Positions 8,742 through 20,034 of a DNA stretch of 64,000 nucleotides are shown here, one piece after another. The notes beneath the pieces are model-generated. The model was not told where the DNA came from. It did not search any database and saw only the letters and a list, made by a program, of their open reading frames with translations. The stretch is from the NCBI RefSeq assembly GCF_000948415.1, contig NZ_JYII01000006.1:372001-436000 (forward strand), read 5' to 3'. This DNA is from Thalassospira sp. HJ (GTDB lineage Bacteria > Pseudomonadota > Alphaproteobacteria > Rhodospirillales > Thalassospiraceae). The translations under genes and the position numbers were made by a program. Positions within the stretch are counted from its first letter, which is position 1. Each line of letters starts with the position of its first letter.

Positions 8742-10001
8742 ATGACCATCTGGATTGTTCTTGGCGCGATTACCCTGCTGCTGGCCGGGTTTATTCTGTG
8801 GCCGATCCTTCAAAGCAACCGCGCAGCCAAGGCAAGTGATGCCGCCGACGCATCACCGGCATCCGAGATGAATGACGGCAGCCCGGAGGACGAGCTGTCA
8901 CGTGATCTTGCGGTGTATCGCGACCAGCTTTCAGAGATCGACCGCGATATCGAACGCGGCGTTCTGAGCGCCGAGCAGGCCGATGCCGCCCGCACCGAAG
9001 TGCAGCGCCGTATCCTCGCCGCAGATCAGCGCATCAAACGCCAACAGTCGGGTGAGCCCCGCGAACAGACATCGGCCAGTGCGCCGATCCGCACGATTGC
9101 CGCCGGTTTTATCGTGCTGTTCATTGCCGGCGGGTTCGGGCTTTATCTTGATCTTGGCAGCCCCGAGATGCCCGATCGCCCGATCGCCAGCCGAACCGAT
9201 GAAATCAATGCCGTGCGCATGGCACAGGATGCCAATCAGGATCGCCAGTCGGTTCTGAACCGTGCGGTCAGTGACCTTTCGCAGAAGCTTCTGGAAAACC
9301 CCGATGATATCCGAGCTTGGGAGTTGCTCGGTGCCAGCCTGATGGCGCTTGGCCGCCCGGAAGAAGCCCAGACCGCGTTTCTTGAAACCGTCAAACGGTC
9401 GGGACGCGATGGCGATTATCTGGCGATGTATGCCGAAAGCCTTGTGCGCAGCAGTAATGGCCAGATCAATGCCACAGCCCGAGGCGTGCTGCGTGAAGCC
9501 GCCGAAACCGATAGCACCGATCCGCGTATCCAGTTCTATCTTGGTCTTGCCGATGCACAGGAAGGCAATGTGGTCGCCGCTGTTGATCGCTGGATCGCGC
9601 TTGCCAACGGGGCCCCGGCCGATGCGCCGTGGTTGCCAATGGTCGTGGGGCGGATCAATGAAGCTGCCCTTGCCCAGGGCATCGACATTGAAGGACGCCT
9701 GAACCTTGCAGAGCGCGCGCCCGGACCAAGTCAGGAAGATATTGCCGCCGCCCAGCAGATGACCGCTGAAGAGCAGCAGGAAATGGTCATGTCGATGGTC
9801 AATGGGCTGGCGGCACGACTTGATGAGGATCCCAACGATCCCGATGGGTGGGCACGCCTGATGCAGGCCTTTATGGTTCTGGGTCAGGAGGATGATGCAC
9901 GTGCGGCCTACGAGAAGGCAGGCGAAGTCTTTGCCGACCAGCCAGGCCTTGTTGCCCGATTCGATTCGCTGGCGCGTGAAATCGGCATTTCAGCCAACTG
10001 A
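8742..10001 (+). CDS. ccmI: Cytochrome c biogenesis protein CcmI
   Basis: A 419-residue membrane-anchored apocytochrome chaperone. An N-terminal membrane segment (about 5-24) is followed by a basic/acidic coiled segment (DELSRDLAVYRDQLSEIDRD, typical of CcmI), a second membrane segment (about 107-127) and a periplasmic TPR region (GRPEEAQTAFLETV and later LGQEDDARAAYEKA). CcmI delivers apocytochrome c C-termini to CcmF/CcmH. It lies 20 nt behind ccmF, so the two are cotranscribed, with a terminator at 10211. Confidence 0.9.
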   Translation: MTIWIVLGAITLLLAGFILWPILQSNRAAKASDAADASPASEMNDGSPEDELSRDLAVYRDQLSEIDRDIERGVLSAEQADAARTEVQRRILAADQRIKRQQSGEPREQTSASAPIRTIAAGFIVLFIAGGFGLYLDLGSPEMPDRPIASRTDEINAVRMAQDANQDRQSVLNRAVSDLSQKLLENPDDIRAWELLGASLMALGRPEEAQTAFLETVKRSGRDGDYLAMYAESLVRSSNGQINATARGVLREAAETDSTDPRIQFYLGLADAQEGNVVAAVDRWIALANGAPADAPWLPMVVGRINEAALAQGIDIEGRLNLAERAPGPSQEDIAAAQQMTAEEQQEMVMSMVNGLAARLDEDPNDPDGWARLMQAFMVLGQEDDARAAYEKAGEVFADQPGLVARFDSLAREIGISAN

Positions 10002-10323
10002 TCGGTGTTTTTTACGTAAAATCACCGATAAAAAATGTTTTCCATCCGCCCTTTCCCCTGTTCTTTTGAGCCATTATATCTCATACAGACGGTTAATATC
10101 TGCAACTTTACTGATGTCTTATTGAATTGAAGTTCGTGCTGCGGTATGAAATTAAGACTTAAGGATAGATAAGTTATTGCTTATCCACCCTTTTCCCGGG
10201 AAACGCACATGATGGTGGGGACCATCTTTTTCTTTGGGATCAAGTGACTGTCAGGCTCATAAAACAAAAATTGCGGGAAGATCAGGATCATAGAAAGATC
10301 ACCCGTAAGGATAGCGGATCACT
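10002..10323. other. ccmI to response regulator intergenic region
   Basis: There is no gene in this 322-nt gap. It holds a hairpin directly after the ccmI stop (ATCGGTG...CACCGAT, 10001-10029; its A-run lies on the wrong side for a plus-strand terminator), the intrinsic terminator at 10211, and presumably the response-regulator promoter, which I could not assign. Confidence 0.6.
10211..10235 (+). terminator. Intrinsic terminator of the ccmFI unit
   Basis: The hairpin GATGGT-GGGG-ACCATC is followed by TTTTTCTTT. Confidence 0.7.
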
Positions 10324-10770
10324 ATGCCGGATCAGAGGAATGGCCCAACCAACAACCTGTTGTTGATTGAAGACAATCCCGGTGACGCGCGCCTTGTGCG
10401 TGAAGCGTTGCGGGAGTTCAAACAACCGGTTGAACTGCATCATGTAAAGGATGCGATGACCGGACTGCAGTTTTTGCAGCAGGACGGTCCGTATCGCAAT
10501 GCGCCACGTCCGCGTCTTATCCTTCTTGATCTGAACATGCCGCGCAAGGATGGCCGCGAAATGCTGCGCGATATCCGAAGCGACCCCAATTGCGCATCCA
10601 TCCCCGTCATAGTCCTGACCACATCGGGTGCCGAGCACGATGTCGATCTGTGTTATGCCGCCGGGGCAAACTGTTATTTGCGCAAACCGGTGGATGTGAC
10701 AGAATTCATCGATCTGATGAAAATGATCGAATCATTCTGGCTGGGTCTGGCGTTGACCCCGACCCCGTAA
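10324..10770 (+). CDS. Stand-alone response regulator (Rcp1-like receiver)
   Basis: A 148-residue single receiver domain with no output domain. E16-D17 form the acid pocket, D69 in LILLDLNMP is the phospho-acceptor, T100 and K121 complete the active site. The start LLIEDNPGDARLVREAL and the longer beta4-alpha4 region match the Rcp1 subgroup that partners phytochrome or other hybrid kinases. No kinase is adjacent, so its partner is unknown. An FtsX-type permease gene follows after 60 nt, possibly in the same transcript. Confidence 0.9.
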   Translation: MPDQRNGPTNNLLLIEDNPGDARLVREALREFKQPVELHHVKDAMTGLQFLQQDGPYRNAPRPRLILLDLNMPRKDGREMLRDIRSDPNCASIPVIVLTTSGAEHDVDLCYAAGANCYLRKPVDVTEFIDLMKMIESFWLGLALTPTP

Positions 10771-10830
10771 CCCTCTGCCAGCGAGACTGCCGTGCGCCGC
10801 CCGACATCTCTGCTTACGAACTTCCTGCTC

Positions 10831-13371
10831 ATGCCGACAAGTTTGCGGATTGCGCTGCGTGAATTGCGCAGGCCCGGTGTCGGCCTTGTTATCCTGTTTG
10901 CCACCCTTTTCTTTGCCGCGACCATCCTGATCCTGACCGTCAGCCTGACACAGTCGGTGCGCGATGGCATGCGTCAGTCGGCACAACAAACCATCGGTGG
11001 CGATATCTCGCTTCGGCTGTTTCACCGCGCGCCAACACCTAACGAACTCAGCTTCCTTGAGACGCTTGGCACGGTCAGCCTGACCATCGAACAACGGGTG
11101 ATGGCCCAGCCGTCCGGCGACCAGCCAGCGGTGCTGTCTGAGCTAAAGGCGATTGATCACACCTATCCCCTGTTTGGTCGGTTGGCCCTGTCACCCGATA
11201 TCGCGCTTGAAGATGCCCTTGGCAGCCGCAACGGAACGCCCGGCATTGTCGTTGATCCGGCCTTTCTGGATGAGGTCGGGCACGAGATTGGCGACATGCT
11301 GTATCTGGGCAATCAACCCTATGAAGTCCGGGCAAGCATCACAGCCGAGCCCGAACGCAAGTTCAGGCTCTTCTCGCTTGGGCCACGGGTGATAGTCGGA
11401 CTGGAGGATTATCGCACCAGCCCGCTTTTGGCACCGGGCAAGCAGGTCTATTGGTATGTGCGCATAAAACTGCCAGATAATGGCAACCGCACCCCGGATC
11501 AGGTGATTGCCGCCATCGAGGAACGCTTTCCCGCGAGTGCCTGGCGGATCGTCAATGCCGCCGACGGTGTTCCGGGACTGGAACGGATTGGCGATTTCGC
11601 ATCGGCCTTTGTCAGCCTGATGGGGATTGCGATCTTTGCCATTGCCACAAGTGCCATCCATAACGCCCTGACCGCCGATCTGGCGGCCCGGCGCCCCCGG
11701 TTTGCTACCCTGCGCAGTCTTGGTGCCCGACCACAGGAAATTGCCACCAGCATCACTTGGCAGATGGTGCTGATCACCGGCCTCGCCATTCTGGTTGCAA
11801 TCGCCCTGACCCTAGTTACCGGTCATATGGCTGCGCCGTTTCTGAGCCAAAGACTTGGCTTTGCCATCGCACCGGATTTTACCAATCTTCCGATGATTGC
11901 GGGCTTCGTATTTGGCTTTGTCGCGCTGGTTGCCATCAGCCCGATCCGTGAGGCGTGTCAGTCCGCCCCGGCCCTTCTGTTTCGGCATCAGGACAGCCAT
12001 CAAACAGAGAACGTGCCCAAGCGTTCGACCAAGCTGCTTGCCGTAAAGCTCGTCCTTGCCTGCGGGCTGCTTGGAAGTGCGACGGCCTTGATTGATATCG
12101 GCGTGTTCGGGATCGCGCTGCTCGCCGTTCTGATCCTGTGTCAGGGTCTTTTTATCCTGCTGGGTCGGATGATCCGGGCGCTAGCGGGCAAACTGGCAAC
12201 CCGGCAGGGCTTTGCCCCGTCGCTGCGGCTGGCGCTGCGCAATATCGCCCGCCCCTCGGCCCCGACTGTGACTATTACTGCTTCCTTTGGGCTGGCGATG
12301 GCCTGTCTGAGTGCAGTCGTGTTGTTCGGCGGACTGGCTGGTCAGCATTTGAAATCGGTTTTGCCGTCGCAAACGCCAGACGTGGTGTTCTTTGATATCC
12401 CGCCTTCACGGCAAGATGCGTTTATAGGCGATTTGCGCGGTATTGATGGGGTGCAGGCAGGCAGTCAGATGCCGTTTCTCCATGGTCGGGTGACGCACCT
12501 GAATGGCGAAGCCTTGACCCAGGAAAATGTGCCGCGGCGCTATCACTGGTTCCTGCGCGGGGATCGCGGCATGTCCTGGGTAGATCGTCCGACCGCAGAT
12601 ATGAAGGACAACCCGGTCACGGCCGGAGCGTGGTGGCAGGCTGAAAGCAGCAATGAAAATTTGGCGTCCCTTGATGCAGGAGTTGCCAAGGCCATCGGCG
12701 CAGATATCGGCGATAGCCTACGCCTCAATATCATGGGTCAGACCCATACAGTGCGGATTGCCAATCTGCGCCAGATCGATTGGACCCGCCTTGGCCTTGA
12801 TTTCCCGATTGTTCTGTCACCGATGACACCCGCCTTTGACCACGGGGTGATCAGTGCGGTGACGCTACATGACGGGACCGAAGCAAAAGATGCCTTGGCC
12901 CTGGTCCTTGCAGCCCACCCTGATGTTCCGGTGATCATGGTCGACGTGGTTCTGGCCAAGCTGACCCGCCTGTTTGACGGGGTAATCTCGGCATTGGTTG
13001 GCTTGACGACCCTTGCCACCCTTGGGGCGGTGCTGGTGATTGTTTGCGGCCTGATTGCGCTGCGTCAGCGGCAGACAGAGACACTCGCCATGCTGCGCGC
13101 ACTTGGCATTCGCCCAGCCCAGATCACCCGAACCGGGACGTATGAGACCGGACTAATGGTGGCAAGTAGTGGCCTGATCGGACTGGCCGTCGGCACGGGG
13201 ATTGCGATTGCGGCCGCGCAGGCGATTGGCTCCATCAACCTCACCCAAGTTGCGCTCGTAGCCGGGCCTGTGATGGCCGCAGCCTTTGTCGCCATCGTCG
13301 TGCTTGGTTTCGGTGGCGGTTGGGCCTTGCAGGCGGCAAACCTGCACGCACAGACCGGTTGGCGGGGCTGA
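10831..13371 (+). CDS. FtsX-type ABC transporter permease, YbbP-like
   Basis: An 846-residue inner-membrane permease with the FtsX/MacB fold duplicated: an N-terminal membrane segment, a large periplasmic domain, three segments near 285-390, further segments, a second periplasmic domain, and three C-terminal segments. It resembles E. coli YbbP, which works with the ATPase YbbA and esterase TesA. No ATPase gene is adjacent, so the partner must be elsewhere. I chose the ATG at 10831 because MPTSLRIALRELRRPG aligns with the YbbP N-terminus as I remember it; a GTG at 10792 would add 13 residues. Neither start has a clear SD. Confidence 0.8.
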   Translation: MPTSLRIALRELRRPGVGLVILFATLFFAATILILTVSLTQSVRDGMRQSAQQTIGGDISLRLFHRAPTPNELSFLETLGTVSLTIEQRVMAQPSGDQPAVLSELKAIDHTYPLFGRLALSPDIALEDALGSRNGTPGIVVDPAFLDEVGHEIGDMLYLGNQPYEVRASITAEPERKFRLFSLGPRVIVGLEDYRTSPLLAPGKQVYWYVRIKLPDNGNRTPDQVIAAIEERFPASAWRIVNAADGVPGLERIGDFASAFVSLMGIAIFAIATSAIHNALTADLAARRPRFATLRSLGARPQEIATSITWQMVLITGLAILVAIALTLVTGHMAAPFLSQRLGFAIAPDFTNLPMIAGFVFGFVALVAISPIREACQSAPALLFRHQDSHQTENVPKRSTKLLAVKLVLACGLLGSATALIDIGVFGIALLAVLILCQGLFILLGRMIRALAGKLATRQGFAPSLRLALRNIARPSAPTVTITASFGLAMACLSAVVLFGGLAGQHLKSVLPSQTPDVVFFDIPPSRQDAFIGDLRGIDGVQAGSQMPFLHGRVTHLNGEALTQENVPRRYHWFLRGDRGMSWVDRPTADMKDNPVTAGAWWQAESSNENLASLDAGVAKAIGADIGDSLRLNIMGQTHTVRIANLRQIDWTRLGLDFPIVLSPMTPAFDHGVISAVTLHDGTEAKDALALVLAAHPDVPVIMVDVVLAKLTRLFDGVISALVGLTTLATLGAVLVIVCGLIALRQRQTETLAMLRALGIRPAQITRTGTYETGLMVASSGLIGLAVGTGIAIAAAQAIGSINLTQVALVAGPVMAAAFVAIVVLGFGGGWALQAANLHAQTGWRG

Positions 13372-13398
13372 GCCCAATCAATTCAAATCCCGAAAAGC

Positions 13399-13428
13399 AA
13401 AAAGGCCGTCCCATCAGGACGGCCTTTT
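13399..13428. terminator. Bidirectional terminator between the permease and atpC
   Basis: AAAAAGGCCGTCC, loop, GGACGGCCTTTT: a perfect GC stem flanked by A and T runs, serving the convergent permease gene (+) and the atp operon (-). Confidence 0.92.
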
Positions 13429-13453
13429 CTAAATGATATTCTGAAACCGACGA

Positions 13454-13858
13454 TTAGTTGGTCAGGGCCTGGATCTGTGCACGAGCGATGTCGAGCGCGC
13501 GCTCGGCATTGGCTTTGTCGTGTGCAGTCTCGGCGGACTTGAGGGCGGCTTCTGCCGCTTCAAGACGGGCCTGTGCTTCGTCAGCTTTCAAATCGGCAAC
13601 CGGAACCGCTTCTTCTGCCAGAATGGTGCAACGCTCGGGATTAACCTCGGCAACACCGCCAGCAACGAAGATACGTTCGGAAACCTTACCACCTGCATAG
13701 ATGTCGATGACACCCGGACGAATGGTCGAGATCATCGGCGAATGCTTGGGCAGAACACCAAAATTCCCGTCCGTGCCCGGAACAACGACCATCTCGACCG
13801 GCTCAGACTTGAGCAGGGCAGACGGTGAAACAAGTTCCAGTACAGTCGTATCAGTCAT
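13454..13858 (-). CDS. atpC: ATP synthase F1 epsilon subunit
   Basis: A 134-residue last gene of the F1 operon. The N-terminal beta-sandwich (LVSPSALLKSEPVEMVVVPGTDGNFGVLP without a break in the family pattern) contacts the c-ring, and the C-terminal helical hairpin rich in Ala/Glu (about 90-134) can inhibit rotation. The SD AAGGAGCGAGG precedes the ATG. It is separated from atpD by 41 nt. Confidence 0.95.
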   Translation of the reverse strand: MTDTTVLELVSPSALLKSEPVEMVVVPGTDGNFGVLPKHSPMISTIRPGVIDIYAGGKVSERIFVAGGVAEVNPERCTILAEEAVPVADLKADEAQARLEAAEAALKSAETAHDKANAERALDIARAQIQALTN

Positions 13859-13899
13859 GACAATCCTCGCTCCTTAGCCGGAGGGGGACCAAAGCTGCC

Positions 13900-15351
<1,452 letters not shown>

Positions 15352-15370
15352 TTAACTTCCTGCGACCCGC

Positions 15371-16261
15371 TTACAAAGCCTCGGCGCCGGAAATGATTTC
15401 AATCAGTTCATTGGTGATCTGAGCCTGACGTGAGCGGTTGTACTGGATGCTCAGTCGGTCGATCATGTCGCCGGCATTGCGGGTTGCGTTATCCATCGCG
15501 GACATACGCGCGCCGTGTTCAGATGCGCTGCTTTCAAGCATTGCACCGAAGATCTGGACGCCAACGTTACGCGGCAGCAAATCAGCCAGAATGGCTTCTT
15601 CGGACGGTTCGTAGTCATAAACCGCGGAAGAACCGGTTGCTTCTTCCTCGCCGTCAACTTCTTCACCCGCGAACGGGATCAGCTGCTGAGCGGTTGCCAC
15701 CTGCGAAATCGCGGACACGAACTTGTTGTAGAAGATCGTGCAGACGTCGAATTCGCCTTCGTCATACAGCGCCAGAACCTTGTCTGCCACCTCGGTTGCC
15801 GAAGAGAAATCAATCCCCTTCTTGCCCTCGATGCCAGTATACCGGGCGACAATATTGTCACCAAATTCACGCTTGAGCGCATCTGAGCCCTTGCGGCCAA
15901 CGCAGATGATCTTGACTGTCTTGCCTTCGCCCTTAAGAGCGATTGCCTTGAGACGAGCCGCTTTCACGATCGATGCGTTAAAACCACCGCAAAGGCCACG
16001 GTCTGCGGTGAAGACGACGAGCAGATGCACATCATCCTTACCGGTACCGGCCAGAAGCTTTGGAGCCCCTTCATTGCTGCCGACGGCAGTTGCAAGACGG
16101 CCCAGCATCGTCCCCATGCGTTCAGCATAGGGACGGGCTGCTTCCGCTGCATCCTGTGCACGACGGAGCTTGGAGGCTGCCACCATCTTCATCGCCGAGG
16201 TAATCTTCCTCGTCGACTTGACGCTGGCAATGCGCGAGCGCAGATCCTTCAAACTAGCCAT
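15371..16261 (-). CDS. atpG: ATP synthase F1 gamma subunit
   Basis: A 296-residue central-stalk subunit. The N-terminal helix [20 protein letters not shown] and the C-terminal signature ending [16 protein letters not shown] are diagnostic. An acidic insert ([13 protein letters not shown], about 205-217) is longer than in E. coli but common in alphaproteobacteria. An excellent SD (GAAGGAGGAAA) precedes the ATG. Confidence 0.97.
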   Translation of the reverse strand: MASLKDLRSRIASVKSTRKITSAMKMVAASKLRRAQDAAEAARPYAERMGTMLGRLATAVGSNEGAPKLLAGTGKDDVHLLVVFTADRGLCGGFNASIVKAARLKAIALKGEGKTVKIICVGRKGSDALKREFGDNIVARYTGIEGKKGIDFSSATEVADKVLALYDEGEFDVCTIFYNKFVSAISQVATAQQLIPFAGEEVDGEEEATGSSAVYDYEPSEEAILADLLPRNVGVQIFGAMLESSASEHGARMSAMDNATRNAGDMIDRLSIQYNRSRQAQITNELIEIISGAEAL

Positions 16262-16291
16262 TGCGTTTCCTCCTTCGCCTAAGTTTCAGTC

Positions 16292-17824
16292 TTACGCGAA
16301 GGTTTTCGCGAACTTGTCGAGGAACGCTTTAAGCTTGGCTTCGCTGTCGTCAGACAGAACCTTCTCGGTGCGGATCGCATCGAGGATATCAGCGCCAGCC
16401 GAACGAATTTCGGACAGGTACTGTTCTTCGAAGGCGCGAACCTTGTTCACCGGAATGCTGTCGAGATAGCCTTTAACACCAGCGTAGATCACAACGACCT
16501 GCTCTTCGACCTTGAGCGGCGAGTACTGCGGCTGCTTGAGCAGCTCGGTCAGACGTGCGCCACGGGCCAGAAGTTTCTGGGTCGCCGGATCAAGATCCGA
16601 TGCGAACTGTGCGAATGCTTCCATCTCACGATACTGAGCGAGTTCCAGCTTGATCGAGCCGGCAACCTGCTTCATCGCTTTGATCTGTGCGGACGAACCA
16701 ACACGCGAAACCGACAGACCAACGTTCACAGCCGGGCGTACGCCTTTGTAGAACAGGTCGGTTTCAAGGAAGATCTGACCGTCGGTGATCGAGATCACGT
16801 TGGTCGGAATAAACGCGGAAACGTCGTTACCCTGGGTTTCAATGACCGGAAGTGCGGTCAGCGAGCCAGCGCCGTTTTCGTCATTCATCTTCGCAGCACG
16901 TTCCAGCAGACGGGAGTGCAGATAGAAGACGTCACCCGGGAATGCTTCACGTCCCGGCGGGCGGCGAAGCAGCAGCGACATCTGACGATAAGCAACAGCC
17001 TGCTTGGACAGATCATCATAGAAGATGGTTGCGTGCATGCCGTTGTCACGGAAGTACTCACCCATTGCGCAAGCAACGAACGGTGCGATGAACTGCATCG
17101 GCGCCGGGTCGGATGCGGTCGCAGCAACAATGATGGTGTTTTCCATCGCGCCGCGCTCTTCAAGGACCTTAACAACCTGTGCAACGGTCGAACGTTTCTG
17201 ACCAACTGCAACATAGATGGAGAACATCTTGTCGCTGTCGGATTTCGCTGCATCGTTCACCGGCTTCTGGTTCAGAATGGTGTCAACGATGATGGCGGTT
17301 TTACCGGTCTGACGGTCACCAATGATCAGCTCACGCTGGCCACGGCCAATCGGGATCAGGGAGTCGATCGACTTGATACCGGTCTGTACCGGCTCATGAA
17401 CCGATTTACGCGGGATGATGCCCGGTGCCTTGACGTCGGCAAGGCGACGTTCTTTGGCGCCCAGCTCGCCTTTGCCGTCGATCGGGTTACCCAGACCGTC
17501 AACAACGCGACCAAGAAGTTCTTTACCAACCGGAACGTCAACGATGGCGCCAGTACGTTTAACCTGGTCACCTTCCTTGATCGAACGGTCAGAACCGAAG
17601 ATCACGACACCGACGTTGTCTTCTTCGAGGTTAAGGGCCATGCCCTTAATGCCACCCGGGAAGTCAACAAGTTCACCAGCCTGAACATTGTCCAGACCGT
17701 AAACACGGGCAATACCGTCACCTACGGACAGAACCTGACCGACTTCGGCAACTTCGGCTTCAGCACCAAAATTGGCAATCTGATCCTTGAGAATAGCGGA
17801 GATTTCCGCGGCGCGGATTTCCAT
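16292..17824 (-). CDS. atpA: ATP synthase F1 alpha subunit
   Basis: A 510-residue regulatory nucleotide-binding subunit with P-loop GDRQTGKT and the signature [17 protein letters not shown]. The ATG at 17824 overlaps the atpH stop by one base (TGATG), indicating translational coupling; a GTG one codon upstream is less likely. Length and motifs are normal. Confidence 0.97.
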   Translation of the reverse strand: MEIRAAEISAILKDQIANFGAEAEVAEVGQVLSVGDGIARVYGLDNVQAGELVDFPGGIKGMALNLEEDNVGVVIFGSDRSIKEGDQVKRTGAIVDVPVGKELLGRVVDGLGNPIDGKGELGAKERRLADVKAPGIIPRKSVHEPVQTGIKSIDSLIPIGRGQRELIIGDRQTGKTAIIVDTILNQKPVNDAAKSDSDKMFSIYVAVGQKRSTVAQVVKVLEERGAMENTIIVAATASDPAPMQFIAPFVACAMGEYFRDNGMHATIFYDDLSKQAVAYRQMSLLLRRPPGREAFPGDVFYLHSRLLERAAKMNDENGAGSLTALPVIETQGNDVSAFIPTNVISITDGQIFLETDLFYKGVRPAVNVGLSVSRVGSSAQIKAMKQVAGSIKLELAQYREMEAFAQFASDLDPATQKLLARGARLTELLKQPQYSPLKVEEQVVVIYAGVKGYLDSIPVNKVRAFEEQYLSEIRSAGADILDAIRTEKVLSDDSEAKLKAFLDKFAKTFA

Positions 17825-18381
17825 CACGCAACCCCTTTCATAGCGAGCTCGAGCTTCTGCAGTTTAGTACGAAGCGAGGCATCAAAAACCCGGGAACCGA
17901 CCTTGACGACAAGACCGCCAAGAACAGCCGGATCAACTTTAAGGTCCACTTTGACAGTGGCGCCGACAACTTCTTTGAGAGCGCCGGTAACGGCTTCGAT
18001 TTGCTCTTTTTTCAGCTCTGAAGCCGAAGTCACCTGTGCGGTTACTTCGCCCTTGTGAGCCGAGAGCATGGAAAGGTAGGAATCGATAACAGCCGGCAGG
18101 GCAAACAGACGACGCTTCTGAGACAGAAGCCCAACGGTCTTCTTGGTTAACTCGGAAACGCCGAGTTTATCCAGAAGAGCCGCCATCGCCTTGGCCTGCA
18201 CGTCCCGGGAAATCACGGGACTGCGGAGTACATTCCGGAGGTCATCGCTGTCTGCGATGGCCTGGTCGAGCAATTCAAGATCGCTTTTGACAGCATCAAG
18301 CTGGTTGGCCGAGTTGGCCAAGTCAAATAGTGCTGTGGCGTAGCGCCCTTGGAGCCCGGTCGCGGCAGTATTTTGGGACAC
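17824..18381 (-). CDS. atpH: ATP synthase F1 delta subunit
   Basis: A 185-residue peripheral-stalk subunit that links F1 to the b subunits. Family features are [11 protein letters not shown] near the N-terminus and the C-terminal block [26 protein letters not shown] in broken form. It uses a GTG start with TGAGGG upstream. It is the first gene of atpHAGDC; Fo genes lie elsewhere, as is usual in alphaproteobacteria. Confidence 0.95.
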   Translation of the reverse strand: MSQNTAATGLQGRYATALFDLANSANQLDAVKSDLELLDQAIADSDDLRNVLRSPVISRDVQAKAMAALLDKLGVSELTKKTVGLLSQKRRLFALPAVIDSYLSMLSAHKGEVTAQVTSASELKKEQIEAVTGALKEVVGATVKVDLKVDPAVLGGLVVKVGSRVFDASLRTKLQKLELAMKGVA

Positions 18382-18792
18382 CGGTGAAAGCCCTCAATTC
18401 TGGTTATGAGAACGACTCGGATACGTATAAAAAAATGATCCCCCGAAAGGGTTTCCTTCCGGGAAGCGAGCGTTTGGTATCACATGTCCTTTGAGTGGGC
18501 AACCCCCGCGCAAGCGCAATTGCGCCCTCTTTTCCATTCTTTGGCAAAGTTCGGCCAAAACACCCCGAAATCGCCCATTTTTAAGGCAGGCTTACAACTA
18601 TTTTATAAGACGCCTGTCATGGGGGATCAGCGCAGAAGGTTAACGAATTCCTGATTCCGGTGACGAATCCCCGATTTGCAGAGAGTTGGCTTTGTCCGCA
18701 TCTGAGATCAGCTTGATAATTTGCTTGAAACTGTAACCGACTTCACACCTGATCAAAGCGAAGCCCCGCTGCCAAAGCCATCCTAGACCGCG
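18382..18792. other. mazG-like to atpH intergenic region (atp leader)
   Basis: These 411 nt hold no ORF I would defend. On the minus strand they carry the 5' leader of the atp operon, including a terminator-like hairpin at 18429-18463. Only 47 nt separate its U-tract from the atpH start, so the atp promoter is probably upstream of it. Confidence 0.5.
18429..18463 (-). terminator. Terminator or attenuator upstream of atpH
   Basis: On the minus strand CCCGGAAGG pairs with CCTTTCGGG (one G-U) around a short loop, and after GGATCA a run of seven T follows. It can end transcripts from the mazG-like gene, or attenuate the atp operon if the atp promoter lies upstream. Confidence 0.6.
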
Positions 18793-19110
18793 TCAAAGGT
18801 GCGATCCCGTACCATCCCCTTTTGATACCCAGGTCCTTGATCGGTTGATTGCCATCTTGGCCTGTACTTCCTGATCAAGGTCGAGGCCGAACTGATCGGC
18901 AAGGCGATACAACAAGATCAAAACATCGGCGGCTTCTTTGCCGACCTCGCTGACGTCGCGCGCCTCGACGGCTTCGCCAAGCTCCTTCATCTCAACCGAT
19001 GCTCTTTCGACCAGCGAGGCCGGATCACGGACCGGGCCAAAGATCTGCTCTGCCCAATCGCACATGCTGCGCTGACTTTCAGGCCGTTTTTTATTGTTTT
19101 CACAAACCAT
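18793..19110 (-). CDS. MazG-like nucleotide pyrophosphohydrolase domain protein
   Basis: A 105-residue all-helical protein. EMKELGEA, followed by KEAADVLILLYRLADQFG, forms the ExxE-x(n)-ExxD Mg-binding pattern of the MazG/dUTPase superfamily, and the ending KMAINRSRTW is typical of MazG-like NTP-PPases. It probably hydrolyses a (deoxy)nucleoside triphosphate; the substrate is unknown. Start choice is open: ATG at 19110, or an in-frame TTG at 19116 that sits 5 nt from the AAGGAG SD and so has better spacing. It is divergent from the next gene, with only 74 nt between starts. Confidence 0.75.
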   Translation of the reverse strand: MVCENNKKRPESQRSMCDWAEQIFGPVRDPASLVERASVEMKELGEAVEARDVSEVGKEAADVLILLYRLADQFGLDLDQEVQAKMAINRSRTWVSKGDGTGSHL

Positions 19111-19184
19111 TATCAAATTAACTCCTTAAGTATAGTATGACAGCAACATGCAGCCGCGCCGTTCTCAGAACAACAGGAACGACA

Positions 19185-20012
19185 ATGAAAACGCTTACAG
19201 CACGAAAACAAAGCTTCCGTGGTTTGGGAATTTGCTTTTGTGCGGCGCTGTGTCTGATCCTGTTATCGAGCAAAACCCCACTGGCGCGCACCCTGATTAT
19301 CGAGGGGCTTGAAGAAGAGCCGCTGAAATGGATGGGGCACGAAGAAGCCAAAGGCATTGATATCGACATCATGACCGAGGTCCTCAACACCATGGGGATC
19401 AGTGATTATGTCTTTCGCTTTGTCGATACCGGCAGCCGGTTGCTGCACAATGCGCGCAATGGCACGTCAGATATCGTTCTCACCCTGTCGATGAACAACA
19501 AGCGCGCAAAATACCTTATGTATCCGGATGAAGCGCATCTGCTTTTGGATTGGCGCTTTGCTGTGCGTGCCGAGGACAAGGATGCAATCCGGTTTGAAGA
19601 GTTTTCCGATCTGTCAAACGTACGGATCGGGGCGGCGGCCGATTATTCCTATACCAGTGCGTTCTGGAATTCGGGTCTGGATATCCAGACGGTGGCACGT
19701 AATGACCTTCTGATTCCGATGCTGCTGCAAAAGCGTTTTGATGCGGTGCCGGTCAATTACCTCAACACCATTTATGACAGCCTGCAGAATCGCTATCGCG
19801 ACAAGGTGGCCTTCCTCTATCCGCCGCTGCGCCGTGCACCCTATTATAATGTGTTCTCGCGCGCGTCTGATTATCCGGGCAAGGATGCGTTTCTGGCCAA
19901 CTACGACAAGATCATCCGCGAGATGCGCGATGATGGCCGGTTGCTTGAAATCTTTGAACGCTATCTTGGTGCGGATGGTTATGACTGGTGGCAGTCGCAA
20001 TATTCCCAATAA
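19185..20012 (+). CDS. Periplasmic solute-binding-like protein (SBP_bac_3 type)
   Basis: A 275-residue exported protein with a signal peptide (positive MKTLTARKQSFR, hydrophobic core, PLA-R cleavage near 36). The mature part has the two-lobe family 3 solute-binding pattern: GIDIDIMTEVLNTMG, DIVLTLSMNNKRAKYLMYP, then RIGAAADYSYT. No ABC permease or ATPase is adjacent, so it may bind a ligand for another system or act as a sensor. I chose the ATG at 19185 because AGGAAC precedes it and it starts the signal peptide; a start at 19137 would add 16 residues without an SD. Confidence 0.75.
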   Translation: MKTLTARKQSFRGLGICFCAALCLILLSSKTPLARTLIIEGLEEEPLKWMGHEEAKGIDIDIMTEVLNTMGISDYVFRFVDTGSRLLHNARNGTSDIVLTLSMNNKRAKYLMYPDEAHLLLDWRFAVRAEDKDAIRFEEFSDLSNVRIGAAADYSYTSAFWNSGLDIQTVARNDLLIPMLLQKRFDAVPVNYLNTIYDSLQNRYRDKVAFLYPPLRRAPYYNVFSRASDYPGKDAFLANYDKIIREMRDDGRLLEIFERYLGADGYDWWQSQYSQ

Positions 20013-20034
20013 GCGCTGCGGCCGAAAGTTCGGC

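Noticed and set aside
10001-10029. Hairpin after ccmI as a terminator
   Set aside because: The T-run lies inside the loop side of the stem and only A residues follow on the plus strand; the hairpin at 10211 is a better terminator.
16916-18058. A 380-codon plus-strand frame opposite atpA/atpH
   Set aside because: Same cause: an open antisense frame created by codon bias in highly expressed genes.
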